In this document: piece after piece, positions 10,686 to 22,480 of the stretch | Numbering within the stretch: position 1 is the stretch's first letter | How the letters are laid out: each line of letters starts with the position of its first letter | DNA from: Pisaster brevispinus | Lineage: Eukaryota > Echinodermata > Asteroidea > Forcipulatida > Asteriidae | Assembly: GCA_023634235.1 (NCBI GenBank) | Contig: JAMKCF010000003.1 | Coordinates: 23,592,742 to 23,656,741, forward strand | Direction: 5' to 3' | DNA: 64,000 bases | Notes under the pieces: generated by a model | What the model was told of the DNA's origin: nothing | Databases searched by the model: none | Seen by the model: only the letters and a program-made list of their open reading frames with translations | Position numbers and translations under genes: made by a program

Positions 10686-10885
10686 TTTCAGTGAATAGCC
10701 TGCAAGCCAGTAGTTGAACTACATGTAGTCCCCCCAGCATTTTCACTAGTCCATACATGGTAAAGTGGGATGCTTTTTCAATACTGAACGAGCCAACCGG
10801 ACCACTTGGAGAGAATTTGGACTGGTCCTCTGGTGTTTTGACTAGAGTTTGGCCAGCAGACCAATGTTAAGGGAGAACGCTTCAT
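10686..10885 (+). repeat. Dispersed repeat R3 copy 2
   Basis: Same order of blocks as the copy at 1999-2205 (TTTCACTAGTCCATA, then GGACCACTTGGAGAGAATTT, then AAGGGAGAACGCT), in the same orientation. Confidence 0.7.
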
Positions 10886-11071
10886 TTCAAGGAGTTAGTC
10901 CATCTTGCACGTTCTCCTTCTCAAGAAACCAACATTGGTCTTCAACATTTGGTTCCTGAAGCCATTGTTTGAATACATTCAAGAATTTGGTGGATTTGTG
11001 AGGTTATTTTTATCATTGATTCATTGAACTACTACTTGTCATACCAAAAGGGAGCAAAACATTTTCCCTAT

Positions 11072-11340
11072 CAGTCTCGGTTTCATCTCACTCAGCCTCA
11101 GTTTCATCTCACTCAGCCTCAGTTTCATCTCACTCAGCCTCAGTTTCATCTCACTCAGCCTCAGTTTCTTTTCATTCAGTCCCTCGGTTTCATTCCGCTC
11201 AGCCACCGTTTCATTTCACTCAGTCTCAGTTTCATTTCATGGAGCCTCACTTTCATTTAATTCAGCCTTGTTTTCAATTTATTCAGCCTCGGTCTCAATT
11301 TATTCAGCCTCGGTCTCATTCCCCTTAGCCACGGTTTCAT
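11072..11340 (+). repeat. 21-bp minisatellite
   Basis: Tandem units of the form CAGTTTCATCTCACTCAGCCT. The first four are nearly identical; the rest are diverged and extend to about 11340. The unit length is a multiple of three, so one frame reads FHLTQPQ repeats. That frame is an accidental by-product: there is no flanking coding sequence or splice context. Confidence 0.85.
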
Positions 11341-12068
11341 CACGTTGATGAATTAAATCACAATGGCTTACTCCAAGCCAAAATGATTTATAACAAAAGA
11401 ACCGTACTACTGACATCTAAATCGAAATGGGTAAAACAACCGTGTAGGTGCTAATGTGCTCCAAATCTTGACAGGTAAATAGTGTAGGTGCTACTGACAT
11501 TAAAATAATAACAGGTCAAATAATCAAGTAGGTTAAACACTGACTTTAAAATCATTACACCAATAGTAATGTTGTGGGTGCTACTGCCATTAATTAATAA
11601 CTTATTAAACCCTAAACTCACAAAGGTTCATCAGAGGGAACCACTCTCAATCCTCCAAAATCAACCTGTATACAAAGTGTGCTTATCGTTGGTTATTACA
11701 TAACCCTGTCCCTAATTACCATAATAAAGTTCCACTGGAACAATAAGAAAAGGCGACCCCGTACAAGGTCTGAAGAATACCGTTGTAACTGAGCATCCCT
11801 GCAAAACCATTATCCAGGAGTGGTACGTAAAAAGAATTTGACCTTCCTTCAATCCTGCAAAATTGTTGTGCATCTCCTTCAGCCATGCTTCCTCAATCCT
11901 CCATAATCACGCAGACCTCTGCCCTCTTTCCTTTGTCATCATCCAATGGGAAATTTGTAAACGCTCTTCAAGCCTCCAAAATCATACAAATCCTCCGTTT
12001 GATTTTGGAGGACTCGGGAGGGTCACATGTAAGGCATCTTGAGGTGTTGTTGTAACACATGTAGTTTG

Positions 12069-12240
12069 GTGGCGTTTCGTGACCAAGTGCTGCAGTTTAC
12101 CAGACGAGTGGCAAAGCCATCAGAGAGTGCGTTCAAACCCAGCTCATGACAATTGTGTCCGGGATAGACACACTAAACTATGATTGCTTTCTCTTTACCC
12201 GGAGAGTAAATGGGTGCCAACGAGGGCAGGGATGGTTCTT
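12069..12240 (+). mobile_element. SINE family A, diverged copy
   Basis: TGGCAAAGCCATCAGAGAG, then a B box variant (GTTCAAACCC), then TGTGTCCGGGATAGACAC and ACTATGATTGCTTTCTCTTT follow the order of the copy at 4709. The CTTGAGCAAG core is lost. Confidence 0.5.
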
Positions 12241-12286
12241 GTGATTGGGAAGCTGAGATGGTTTGAGGAAGGATCAGGCAGTCGGT

Positions 12287-12664
12287 AAAAGTCGGAGGTC
12301 GGAGCTAGCCGGAGCTTCCCGGAGGTTGCGTTTATAAAGTGAAATAAAAAAGACTACTCATGTACTCCAAATGAAGTTTTGAAGATTCTTAGGCAGATAT
12401 AGGGAATGGAATTAAATTCTGCCCGCATGGATTGGGAAAATTAGCAAGGTGATTTTTTAATATAGGTACGTTCAGGACGATCCACTTGTGACAATTTTTT
12501 TTGCAAATTTTCCTACCCATTTGGAACAAAAGTGAATCTTGACCCTACACTCTGCCTGAGAACCTTCCGAAAAATATTTGGAGTGCGTGAGTAGCTACTT
12601 TTAATGATATTTCACGTAATGAATGCAACCTCTGGGTAGCTCCGACCTCCGACCTCCGACTTTT
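12287..12664. mobile_element. Foldback element, about 380 bp
   Basis: The left arm (AAAAGTCGGAGGTCGGAGCT, then GGAGGTTGCGTT..GTGAAAT..TACTCCAAAT) is mirrored by the right arm, which reads back as AAAAGTCGGAGGTCGGAGG, GAGGTTGCATT, GTGAAAT and CACTCCAAAT. The arms are about 90-110 bp around a central unique region. It has no ORF. The arm end itself contains GTCGGAG tandem units. Confidence 0.8.
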
Positions 12665-15569
12665 CCCAACACCCAAGGATCGTCCAGTGACCGAGGTGAT
12701 AATGCTCATGAACCATGAGCATCACACTTGGCAGATTCTGCTGTTATCTGAACACCATGTTTAGGACATTAATTGAAATGCTGAAGGCTGTGACTCTTAG
12801 AGAGTCTTTCATTTATAGTGCCATCCTTGATGCCTCCTAATACATGTGGTCTCTCCGTTGACTAGTTATGGTATGGATTTTTTTTTTTGTGTTTGAATGT
12901 GCTACATATGTTTTAAAAAAATGATTGGAAATTCAGACAGTTTTTTCCAAAATTGGGCTGAAACCCTGGACTTTAAAAAAAAAATATATAAGTCAAGAAG
13001 AGAAATAATTTATCTAGTCTCAGTGTGACCTATTCAACCTAAGAGGAGTTTTTTCAAGGGGCGGAGAATAAGCTCGGGTGGCTGTACGGTAATCCGGTAC
13101 CGAAGAACACTGAGAGCTGTTTCAGAAACACTGAAATCCAGACGCGCTCAGTTTTGAATTTCAATTAAAACAAAACCGTTACCACTTGTGCTGTAAGCCC
13201 TACATTGTACAGCAAATAAGACTAGCTTATTAAGGACATTAATGAGGATTAATAAGCATTCTACTATACACAAAAAAACAGGGTACTTAAGGTAAACGAT
13301 ATAGAATGTAACCATGTAACGTTAATTTGATTGTATTCTTTTTCTTTTCTTTTTTTTCAAAAGTCTCTTATGCTTGTGATTTAATCTGTTGGAAAATCTG
13401 TATGCAAATCGGAAGTTGTCACAAAGGCAGCGTGTCGAATCAAGTGACTTTGGCTGTGGCTATGGCTTGTGGCTCTGCTGCTGCTGTTAGAATAAGCATC
13501 TTTAGCGGCCCAGCCATAGCCACTGCTGTAGCCATTCATTTGGACCCGGCCTTTGATACGCAATTAATTACATCATGTACATCAGTGGCAATGAGAACCT
13601 GCAAAGCCAATTGTGAATTCCGTAAGCCTTTTTCCGTCCACCATGTACACACGTGGACTCTCTGCTTGCAGTGTGGTGTCGGGGTAAAAGGGTTGTCTTA
13701 ACCTTTCAAGTGACTGGAATGCACAAATTTTTGTTTGCGTGAGTGGACTCTTCCTCCTAGCTTCTTGAATAATTCTGTTCAGGATGAGGTTAATGTTGGT
13801 ACATGTGGTAAGGTGGGCCAAAGAATCCACTACCATGACTACGGTTTCTTTTTGGCACCCTACACATGTATCTTTGAAATCAATGTAAAGTGCAGCAGTG
13901 ATTACATGGATGGAAGTGAACGGGGTTATTTCACGGTCAACTCAAAGTGCTGCATTTAGTGAGCAGTGCAAAAGTGCACCGTTGGTTCACTTACTAGATT
14001 TCTAAATCGAGACGGGTTTACAGCATTGGTTCACTGTGAGATCTCTCACTCATTTGCTGTGTGGGAATTGAGGTACATGAGGTAATTTTGGCAGCAAGTT
14101 GCGCCACCTCGCTTCCCCAGTGGACGCTTTGATGGGTCATATTCATCATTCCTTTGTAAGAAATTCCTTACCTGTTTGTTTCTGTTAGTTTCAATGTACC
14201 TTACTGGTAGATAAATGTAAATGCACTAGATAAGACTCATTTACATATACTGTCTTTGAATCAAGATAAGGTATAACACTGGTAACTTAGTTAAATCTGC
14301 ACTACCTTAGAACCAGAAGCTGAACCAAAACAAAGCACATTGTATTAATGGATTGCACACAGCGTCATTGAGTGCCATCTTTGATGACAAACAATGGAAA
14401 CGTGCAAGTTAGTACGCACTGCGTATGACTCCCAGCCAATGATAGCCTTTCACGTGTGCACGTTTCATCAACAATGGCAGCCAATACAAAGGGGTCTAAC
14501 GTAGATATGGGTTGAAATTGCACTACTGCGATGCTTATTAACTTTTCATGACAAAAAGGGTCGTTGTTGGTAATAGCATATTGATCGGTTAGCCAACTTG
14601 AGTCATGTGCAGGGGGAGGGGGTCTAGCAGTTGGAACAGTCGCCATTTTAGTACCATGGTGTTACAAGGTTTTCAGTTGATCTAAAAGCTAAACACGTGA
14701 AAGGAATCTACTTGTTCATGTGTGCATATTATATTTTTCATGCAGTTCAAGGCCTTATTTCATGGCATTGCTTACAGTGTGTGGTACATGTACCACAGAA
14801 TGTCATCTTTTGCGGCTGTCTGTGAAGTGCATACATGTATTTCTACGGACATGTAGCACAAAATTCCACCATTAAGAGGCACATTGCCTTCAAATCTCCC
14901 CAAATTTATCTGTTTGGAATTACTCCTTATTCTTTTTTAAGAGTTGTTCATGCACAAAAACACCTGTTGTAATGAGTGAGAAGTGATTACAAAAACATAA
15001 ATTTACCTTTGGAGATACAACCAGCAGAACATACTTCTACCTTTTTTTTCTGGAGTCAAAAATTTTATCCTACAAAATAGCGGACTGTGTTCTGTCATGA
15101 AATTACACAATAAACCACACAATTTCAAGGGACAGTTTTGTGAATTATTATATTCTACTTGTAAAATATCTTTCCAACCATATTCTATCTTTTCATAACA
15201 AGCGCTTTTTATAGTCCAAAGTGCCCAATCCGAAGGCAACGTCTGCTTTTTAACAATGGCATGAAATTGGGCCAAGATGTTCTACCTACTCTGCACTGCA
15301 CCATCTGCGCACTCTTTTTCAAGAAATGTTGTTTGTTCTGTAATTTTGCAGTCTGCCCATCATTCTTTCAGTTTCCAGTCAGTTAATTTTGTATGTATCA
15401 GTGAGACTAGTTTTGTAGTTTGTTTTTTAAAAATTCTTTAGCTTTGTTTAGTTAAAATAATCTTTTGTACACCACTTAGATTTTATATTGCTTTGGTTTA
15501 TTTACATTGAGCAGTTTCCTTTCATTGTACAGGTAAAACAAAGACATGGATATAAAGGGAAGATAAAAC

Positions 15570-15700
15570 GGCCCTTCCCGTGAAATATGCTAATTTTATC
15601 TGTGCTACAAACACTATTGAGGGACAAACACCTAGAGTTGTGCACTAGGCAGATGCACAAATCGTTGGCTCGGGACTGTAAGGTCGTTAGCGCATTTTGT
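15570..15700. repeat. Fragment of foldback family M2
   Basis: GGCCCTTCCCGTGAAATATGCTAATT matches the ends of the element at 58126-58339 (CCCTTCCCATGAAATATG and its partner). Only one end is recognisable here. Confidence 0.5.
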
Positions 15701-15900
15701 ATGGATTTCATAAAATTGATTTTGCATAGTTTGGAGCTCCTGGTAAATGGAGTCTATTGATCAAGAGTGATCTCCAAAGTAATTGTTTGGCAAAAAGAAA
15801 CATTTGGTTTCTAAGACAAACATTTACTTGTGGATATTCATGTATTTTTTTCAAAATAATGCACCTTTTTCACTTGTTAACACGCTTTTGATTATTATGC

Positions 15901-16160
15901 AGGGTTCTCCGAAGGTTTTTCCAAAACTGGGGGGCATTCTGGACCCAAATTTGTTTATGCTTGGCCAAAGCACGCTAAATTGAAACAGCATGTTCGGAAT
16001 GTTTTCTACTTGGTGTTAATCTTGGTTGTAAAAGCCCTGCTGTGCAATCTGGTGCATTCTTTTATGGTTTTCTCTCGATTTTTTTGAGGAAAAAAAATAA
16101 TTTATCGGCCGAAATTTGCACGTATCGGCACGCAATTCGTGCGTATCAATCCGATGCGCC
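15901..16160 (+). repeat. Dispersed repeat R4 copy 1
   Basis: Shares GGGGCATTCTGGACCCAAAT, a GGAATGTTTT block and GTGCAATCTG..GCA with copies at about 59203-59400 and 62796-63000, all in the same orientation. The class is unknown. Confidence 0.7.
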
Positions 16161-16959
16161 AGCTTGTACATGGGGAGAACCCTGTTGCGGATTTGAATTT
16201 GCAATTTTACGACCATATGGCACTGAGAATGAGGCAATGCATCACGCCGCCATCAGCCCCATACAAATTGGCCCGATGTTCCCTCCGTGCCAACCAGTAG
16301 TGTTAGTGGCCACGCCCGATGTGAAATTGACATTGGAAGGGGGGTCTACTATGTGACGTAGCATCTTTTGAAATGCTGCTTTGTGGCTAGCAATGTCTAT
16401 GTTGAAGCTGCCAATCAAATTTCTGAAAAGAATTATTCCCACTCAATTGTTATCAAAACATGGTGCCTGAGAAGGGTTTTTAATTAGCTGCCAATATGGA
16501 TGGCACCATTGTACACATTAACTGTAGTGAATACATGTATATGGATATTGTACTCAGATCAGTGGTAGAACCAAAGGGAGGGGCATTAGCCACCCCCCCT
16601 TTGAAATCTGGGCGTTTTACAAGAATTAAATGTTACACTGTGCTAGCTTTAATTGGACAATTTCAATGTTATTAAAACTATTTTTCTAATTACACGCAGA
16701 CAGTATATTTGGTTTTTTTTACATCACGCCGGATTATCTTATTAGAAAGTAGGAAATGGCATAAGAAGAGTGCTGATAGGGGTTTGTTTTAAGAGGAATG
16801 CGAACAGAAAAAAAAAATTATGAACCCCCGTTGTGACCCCCCCTAATTGTTTCACCTGGTTTCATTGATGAAATATACCTGGGGTGAATGCGTTAAACCT
16901 ACTTGTAATGTTTGTAATTTAAGTAAACGTAAACTGCATTAATTACAAAGAAATAATTA

Positions 16960-17125
16960 GTGGCCTGACGTTTCGAACCTAGCAGAGTCTTCAGGGTCGA
17001 CTTCAGGGTCAAATGTACTTTTTGTGTGTGTGCATTGATGCCATATGTATACATATAGGTCCTTTTGGTTGGTAAGCAGTTTACAACAGCTAATTCTACT
17101 TTCTGATTTTCATTAAACACAATAA
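16960..17125. repeat. Dispersed repeat R2, rearranged copy
   Basis: GGCCTGACGTTTCGAACCTAGCAG is the reverse complement of the R2 hairpin segment. The following GGTCCTTTTGGTTGGTAAGC block is in forward orientation. The copy is therefore internally inverted compared with 1658-1800. Confidence 0.6.
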
Positions 17126-17186
17126 GAATGTAATTATGTATCCCTGTATTAAAACTAATGGCAACATGCTGAAATACTTTATCTAA

Positions 17187-17512
17187 AGGGAAGGTATACC
17201 TTTGGTAATTACCCCCAAATTTAATGACTATAAAAACTTTCTTGGTAAAGAGCACTGGAGAGCTTCTGATGTTGTAAAACATCGTTAGAAATGACACCCT
17301 TTGAAGTTATGTAGTTTTAGAGAAAGAGGTAATTTTTCATCCCCCAAAAATTGAATCTGAGAGTTTCAGGCAATTGAAAGCAGATAATTCTATTCAAAAA
17401 GGGTGGGTTTTTTTTTTCCTTGTATAAGTCTCATACAAACTTTGATGACCAATTGAGCCAACATTTTCAAAGACGCTGCTTTTTTGACGGTTACCAAAAG
17501 TATACCCTGCCT
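17187..17512 (+). mobile_element. piggyBac-like MITE copy 2 (family M1)
   Basis: Left end AAGGGAAGGTATACCTTTGG and right end CCAAAAGTATACCCTGCCT, with TTAA directly after the right end (17513-17516). Internally it shares TAAAAACTTTCTTGG and the ATTGAATCTGAGAG segment with copy 1. Confidence 0.7.
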
Positions 17513-18171
17513 TTAAAAGCTCTAACAGGTGCATATTTTCTTACCGAACATGTAAATCCATAAATGTTTATACCTAATGTTATCAATGTGATGTACTGGA
17601 AGAAACTCCATTGGTCTGATACTTTTTAAAGGCTTCATTCTCCTGAAGAGGATCAGAGCAAACTAATCGAAACATCATTGTTAAACCTCCGGTTCTTTTC
17701 AGAACCACAACTACCCATTGAGAGATTATTATATGGTGCTACCACAAACCTTACTAGATTCAAGACATTGTTATGAAACTAATGGCTCTTCTATAGAGCA
17801 ACTCCAAAGGAATGATTATTTTGCTTCACAAACTCATTCCCCCATCATTGGGCTATTTATTTCATTCCTTAACACGTTGACTGCCGGTCATAGATTCGTA
17901 GGGCGTTCCCATTTGCCAAGTGTGGTGCGCATGCGGGCATACCAACAGCAAAAACACTAAAAAAAAATAATAATTTGAACAAACAAATTCTAAGGATGTA
18001 AAAATGTATGTCCTCACCACTGCCAGAAGCGTATTTGTTGCATTCTCAGTGATGCCAGTGTATTTAATTGACAATACAAAAACCTTTCATTCTCTACGAG
18101 TATACTCGTAGTGGCAGAATCCGTTACACCTGTTACTATAAATATACTGGTAGGCGGCAGTCAACGTGTTA

Positions 18172-18365
18172 AACCGTCTCAGCTCCCATGGGAGTATACA
18201 GCCTGGGCTGCCAAATATGTAGAGAACCATCTCTGCCTTCAGGGGTACCCATTTACCCCTGGGTGAAGTGTAGCAAAATGTTAAGTGGGAGATAAGTGTC
18301 GTGACCAGGATTCGAATCCACACCCTGATAACCAGAACTTGAATTTGATGCACTTAACTGCCCAT
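18172..18365 (-). mobile_element. SINE family A, inverted copy
   Basis: Read on the minus strand it has the A-box half near 18365, the B box (GGTTCGAATCC type, here at about 18309-18319) and a tail containing GGGTACCCATTTACCCCTGG on the plus strand. The same tail ends the copies at 22246 and 44095. Confidence 0.7.
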
Positions 18366-19019
18366 CCACAACACGCCTACAAAATTCGTATTGACCAATT
18401 GAGTAATTTCCAGTACCTTTTTGTGTCCCGCCATAATTGGGACAATTAGCTTGGGTTTAACGCTTGGCACGTAGGATTGATTCAGCATCATGCTGGCACT
18501 TATTTTAGTTGCATCAACGCCATTGGTCAAGGACGTTTATGATGCGTGGAATGATCAACGCTGTGTGTGATGTTGGGGAAAGTGTTTACTCGGTAATGGC
18601 GGCAGTTGATCGTCGGTCGTCGCCAGGATTCATTTGATGATCAGTATGAGAACAAATTGACATTTTTGAATTGATAGTCTGATGTGGTACTATTATTTAT
18701 CACCTTGACGCTGGCAAATACTCCTTGGCAATCCTTTTCAAGGCAAGAAACAAAAATGTCCAAAAATGGCAGAATTTGTGTTTCATAAAGATCTGCTTAT
18801 CCTGATCAGAGCAAAAAGGCATGCTAGTTTGACTGTAATCTGCATCAGCTTGCAATTTGCTTTCGTTTTTACTGGTAAAAAGCTTTGTACAAAGTTATAA
18901 ATTGTACAACTTACTTAATTGAAAAGGAAGTGGGCGGAGGGGGGGGGGGAACACAAATTTTGAAAACTTAGAACACTTCTGAGAATGTAAATGTTCACAC
19001 ATTTAAATATAATTATGGT

Positions 19020-19370
19020 ATTAAGATGGTCATAGTGGAAAACTTCCCTTGAAGTCTTTTTGCCCGAAATGCTTTATCGTTTTTTAGACAAGCACGATAT
19101 TCTTCATACTTAAGACTGATTTTTTTGGGGGCCCTCAGAAAAATCAGCAAAATCTTTTTTAAACAGCCTGAAAAAAAAGCTTATACCATATAATCACGTA
19201 GGTCCTCGTACTCCTACTTTTTTTTTTCCAAGGGCCAAGTATCATGTTTTTTGGAAATAAGTGAAACAGTTTTGATCTCACAAGTCCGAAATCCAATGTT
19301 CTAAAACAGTGAAAACAGTAATAGGGTCTTTCACTAAATTTTCTTGTGACTCCTATGACAGATTGAGCTT
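19020..19370. repeat. Dispersed repeat R5 copy 1
   Basis: AAGATGGTCATAGTGGAAAAC, then AACAGTGAAAACAGT, then TTTCTTGTGACTCC and GATTGAGCTTAAA occur in the same order near 26240-26500 and 37560-37830. These are diverged copies of one element. Part of the block (about 19090-19180) is also related, inverted, to sequence inserted in the MITE at 32151-32714. Confidence 0.6.
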
Positions 19371-21084
19371 AAAAAACTTGTTCGTTATTTCTTGTATATG
19401 TTGTTGTTTCACATAAAGTGCAAATGTAGGTCTATGACAATTGCCAATGTCGGCCATGTGCTTTAAAAACACGCTTCGCATGTCACTTAGTTGTACATAA
19501 AATAATTTCACCAAGAATGTTTTTTTTTTTGTAAAGTTCAATTTGCTATTGTGTTACTGATTGAGTGACAGACATTTTAATGAACTGTGCCAAATTAATT
19601 GCAAAGTGTATGAGAGTGGAATGTGTTTTATTTGGTGGGCGGCATGTCACATTGGGAAATAATATTGCAGCATGCTTTGTATTATACAACTGTGTACATG
19701 TACTGATGATATTAAACCGATAGTAAACAATGCAAACCAGTTTGTTGGTGTGTCAGGTTGGATCATTTCAAGTTTATGTTTAGTCATGTTAGTGTGTAAT
19801 CCTGTTGGTTAGTCAATGCCTCACATGCCGCATGCCCAAATCTTTAGCTATTTCGAGCTCAATGTTACCCCCAAATCAGCCATTTCTTCGTTCATAACAT
19901 TTTCTTTTTGACAGAAAACTTAATTTCTGAGATGATCTTGTAGTCTTTGAAGAATGCATGCAAAAGCCAAGTCCAACTGCATAAACCACAAATGAAAACT
20001 AGTTCAATGTAGCTCCTATGGGTTTTTGGTAAACAGTGGAAACAGTTTGGGCATGGCTTACAGTGGATACATGGTAGTTTTTAAAGGAGAAATGCTACGT
20101 GTAAGTATTTGAAAGGGATCCAGGTAGGCAACCTTTCAGGTAGACACATCTTAGAGAGTAACTATTACTAGTAAACTTGTGGGTACAAAGATGTGTAAAG
20201 CTCTTTTGGGAGGCGTGTTGGCTCTGAGAAGATCCGTTGTGGTCTTGACGTTTCAAACAGTGTACATGTACATGTACTCCGCTTCTTCAGGAGAACGCTG
20301 GACTTCTGATGATGCTGAGACTAAAGTGGAGCTGGAGAAATCACTCCTCCCAAAGGAGATTTATACATGGCTGTTTTTTACAACTTTTTCCAGTAGTAAT
20401 CTTTAAAAGAAAAAATACAAACAAACAAGCAAGACGGGTGTTACTGCATGAAATGAAGGGCACATAACTGTCTTTGCACCGCCAATTGAATGCATTATTC
20501 GGGTGTGTCCTTACATGCCTTATGCCTGAAGTGTTATTCTAATTAATACAGCATAGTCATCACCTCAAGTGCATATTCCTTCAAAAACACACAAGTAAGA
20601 CGACTTAACTACCCTTTTGTGGAGTACATGTATATGAGATTGGCTTGCGGAAATTCTGTGTCCTTCTATCTTGAGCCTCACGGAACGAGATTTGGAATCA
20701 GATATACAAAATGAGAACCTTGATGAGTTAACGCGGGGGCTAGTGATGCTGTTTGGATGCTGTTTGGAGGCCTGCAATGGACTTGATTATGGACATGGGG
20801 AAATTCTGCACTTAAAATCCGCAGCTGGAACAAATGTGATTGCACCGATGATTATAATGGCTTAATAAAAAGGTCCTTAGCTCGACTCTTCAAGGGAAGA
20901 CTTTTGACATTGGATTTCCTTGAAGGGGGTTGGGGGAGATCGGAAATCAAATGTCATTCCATGGTCGTGGTCGTCCCGTAGGGAAAATAACGTTTGTGTC
21001 GCATCAGTCTTCCTAGGAAGTTAAAGAATGATATCCACTGAAATGTTACTATTGTATGTGTGGTGATGGTTATAAAGTATACAT

Positions 21085-21665
21085 GTCTGTGTGGTTGTGA
21101 GGGTTAGCTGTAGCAGTGAGGTTTGTGAGGGTTAGCTGTAGCAGTGAGGTTCGTGAGGGTTAGCTGTAGCAGTGAGGATTGTGAGAGACTGCAGCTGTGA
21201 GGGTTGTAAGGGTAGCTGTAGCAGTGAGGGTTGTATTTGAGGGTAGCTCTAGAAGTGAGGGTTGTGAAAGTTAGCTGTAGCAGTGAGGTCTGTGAGGGTT
21301 AGCTAACCATCACAGCCCTCACTGCAGCCAACCCTCACAACTGTAACTGCTATAACTAACCCTCACTGCTACAGCTAACCCTAACAATTCTCACTGCTAC
21401 AGCTAACCCTCACAGCCCTCACTGCAGCCAACCCTCACAACTGTAACTGCTATAACTAACCCTCACTGCTACAGCTAACCCTAACAATTCTCACTGCTAC
21501 AGTTAACCCTCACAGCCCGCAACACTCACAAAGATAACTCATCCTCACAACCCTCATTGCTGCAGCTAACCCTCAAAACCCTCACTGTTATAGCTACCCT
21601 TCACAACACTTCCCACTATAGTGGGGAGTGTTGTGAGGGTTAACTGTAGCAGTGAGGGCTGTTAG
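21085..21665. repeat. Orientation-switching minisatellite
   Basis: Units of about 28 bp, GTGAGGGTTAGCTGTAGCAG plus a short tail, run forward to 21302. They then run as the reverse complement (CTGCTACAGCTAACCCTCAC type) to 21618, then forward again to about 21665. Both switch points are palindromic: GGTTAGCTAACC centred on 21302/21303, and CCCACTATAGTGGG centred on 21618/21619. Inside the inverted block, 21311-21410 and 21411-21510 are a 100-bp direct duplication with a single difference. The forward and inverted blocks could pair into long hairpins. Confidence 0.9.
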
Positions 21666-22245
21666 GCTGTGTTAGTTGCAGGTGCATCATCTTCTTGATT
21701 AAAAGTTTACAGGCCCAAAGAATGGCTTAAAAAATTCGGAATTTGTAAAATGTTGACCCTTTTACAAAATGAATACTGTAAGCATACCCAAAGTACCGAT
21801 TCATAGACAGATTTTTACTGTATGCTTTGTAAGAAGCCACTCATGCAAATCTAGACAAAAACCATTATTGTTTGGTTTTTTTAATTTCAAGTGTTTTATA
21901 CCGCAAGTGGAACTCACTTTGTGGTGATTTGGGGTTTGTTCAAATGTTTTTTCTGTCTGTGACAATACCTAAAAGCGATATTTGTCTGAAGGAGTGGTAC
22001 CGTATGAAATGTTATATTCATTGAGCTGTCAGGTTGCCAATAAATCTTTTTTCTTTTCTCTTATTACCAATCCTAACATGCTCAAAGAAGTATTAGGTCA
22101 TTATTTCATGTTTGCAGTTTGCAAAAGAGGCGCTAGATGCTAGTAATAATAATAACTAGTTCTTAAATATTGCATTTTACAATAAGGTATCAATGTGCTT
22201 TTACATTATTGCCCTGGTCATTGGGCCAATAACATTCCTTTAATC

Positions 22246-22480
22246 TTTCTCAGCTCTCTAGGGAGTATACAGGCCGAGCTGCTCCGAAGGCTTTTGCAAA
22301 CTCAATATCAACCTCTACCCTCGCAGGTACCCATTTATCCCGCTCGGTGAAGAGAAGCAATTATAGTAAGGCATCGTGCTCATGGATGTAAGTGTCATGA
22401 CCCAAATTCGAACCCACACCCTGATGACTTCTCACCAGAGCTTGAGTTTGATGCTCTTCAAACTGCTCGGCCATGACACT
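22246..22480 (-). mobile_element. SINE family A, inverted copy
   Basis: On the minus strand the A box (TGGCCGAGCAGTTTGAAGAG type) lies near 22462-22480, the B box near 22407-22417, and the tail CTCCCTAGAGAGCTGAG closes the element near 22250. It is one of the better preserved heads in the window. Confidence 0.75.

Noticed and set aside
11024..11260. Plus-strand ORF with repeated FHLTQPQ units
   Set aside because: It is the translation of a 21-bp minisatellite, with no flanking coding sequence or splice signals.
13327..13701. 124-codon plus-strand ORF with a hydrophobic start
   Set aside because: It begins in a poly-T run, has no recognisable family pattern, no codon periodicity that I can see, and no splice partner.
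21085..21665. CRISPR-like array
   Set aside because: The units are contiguous, without unique spacers, and change orientation; the genome is animal.
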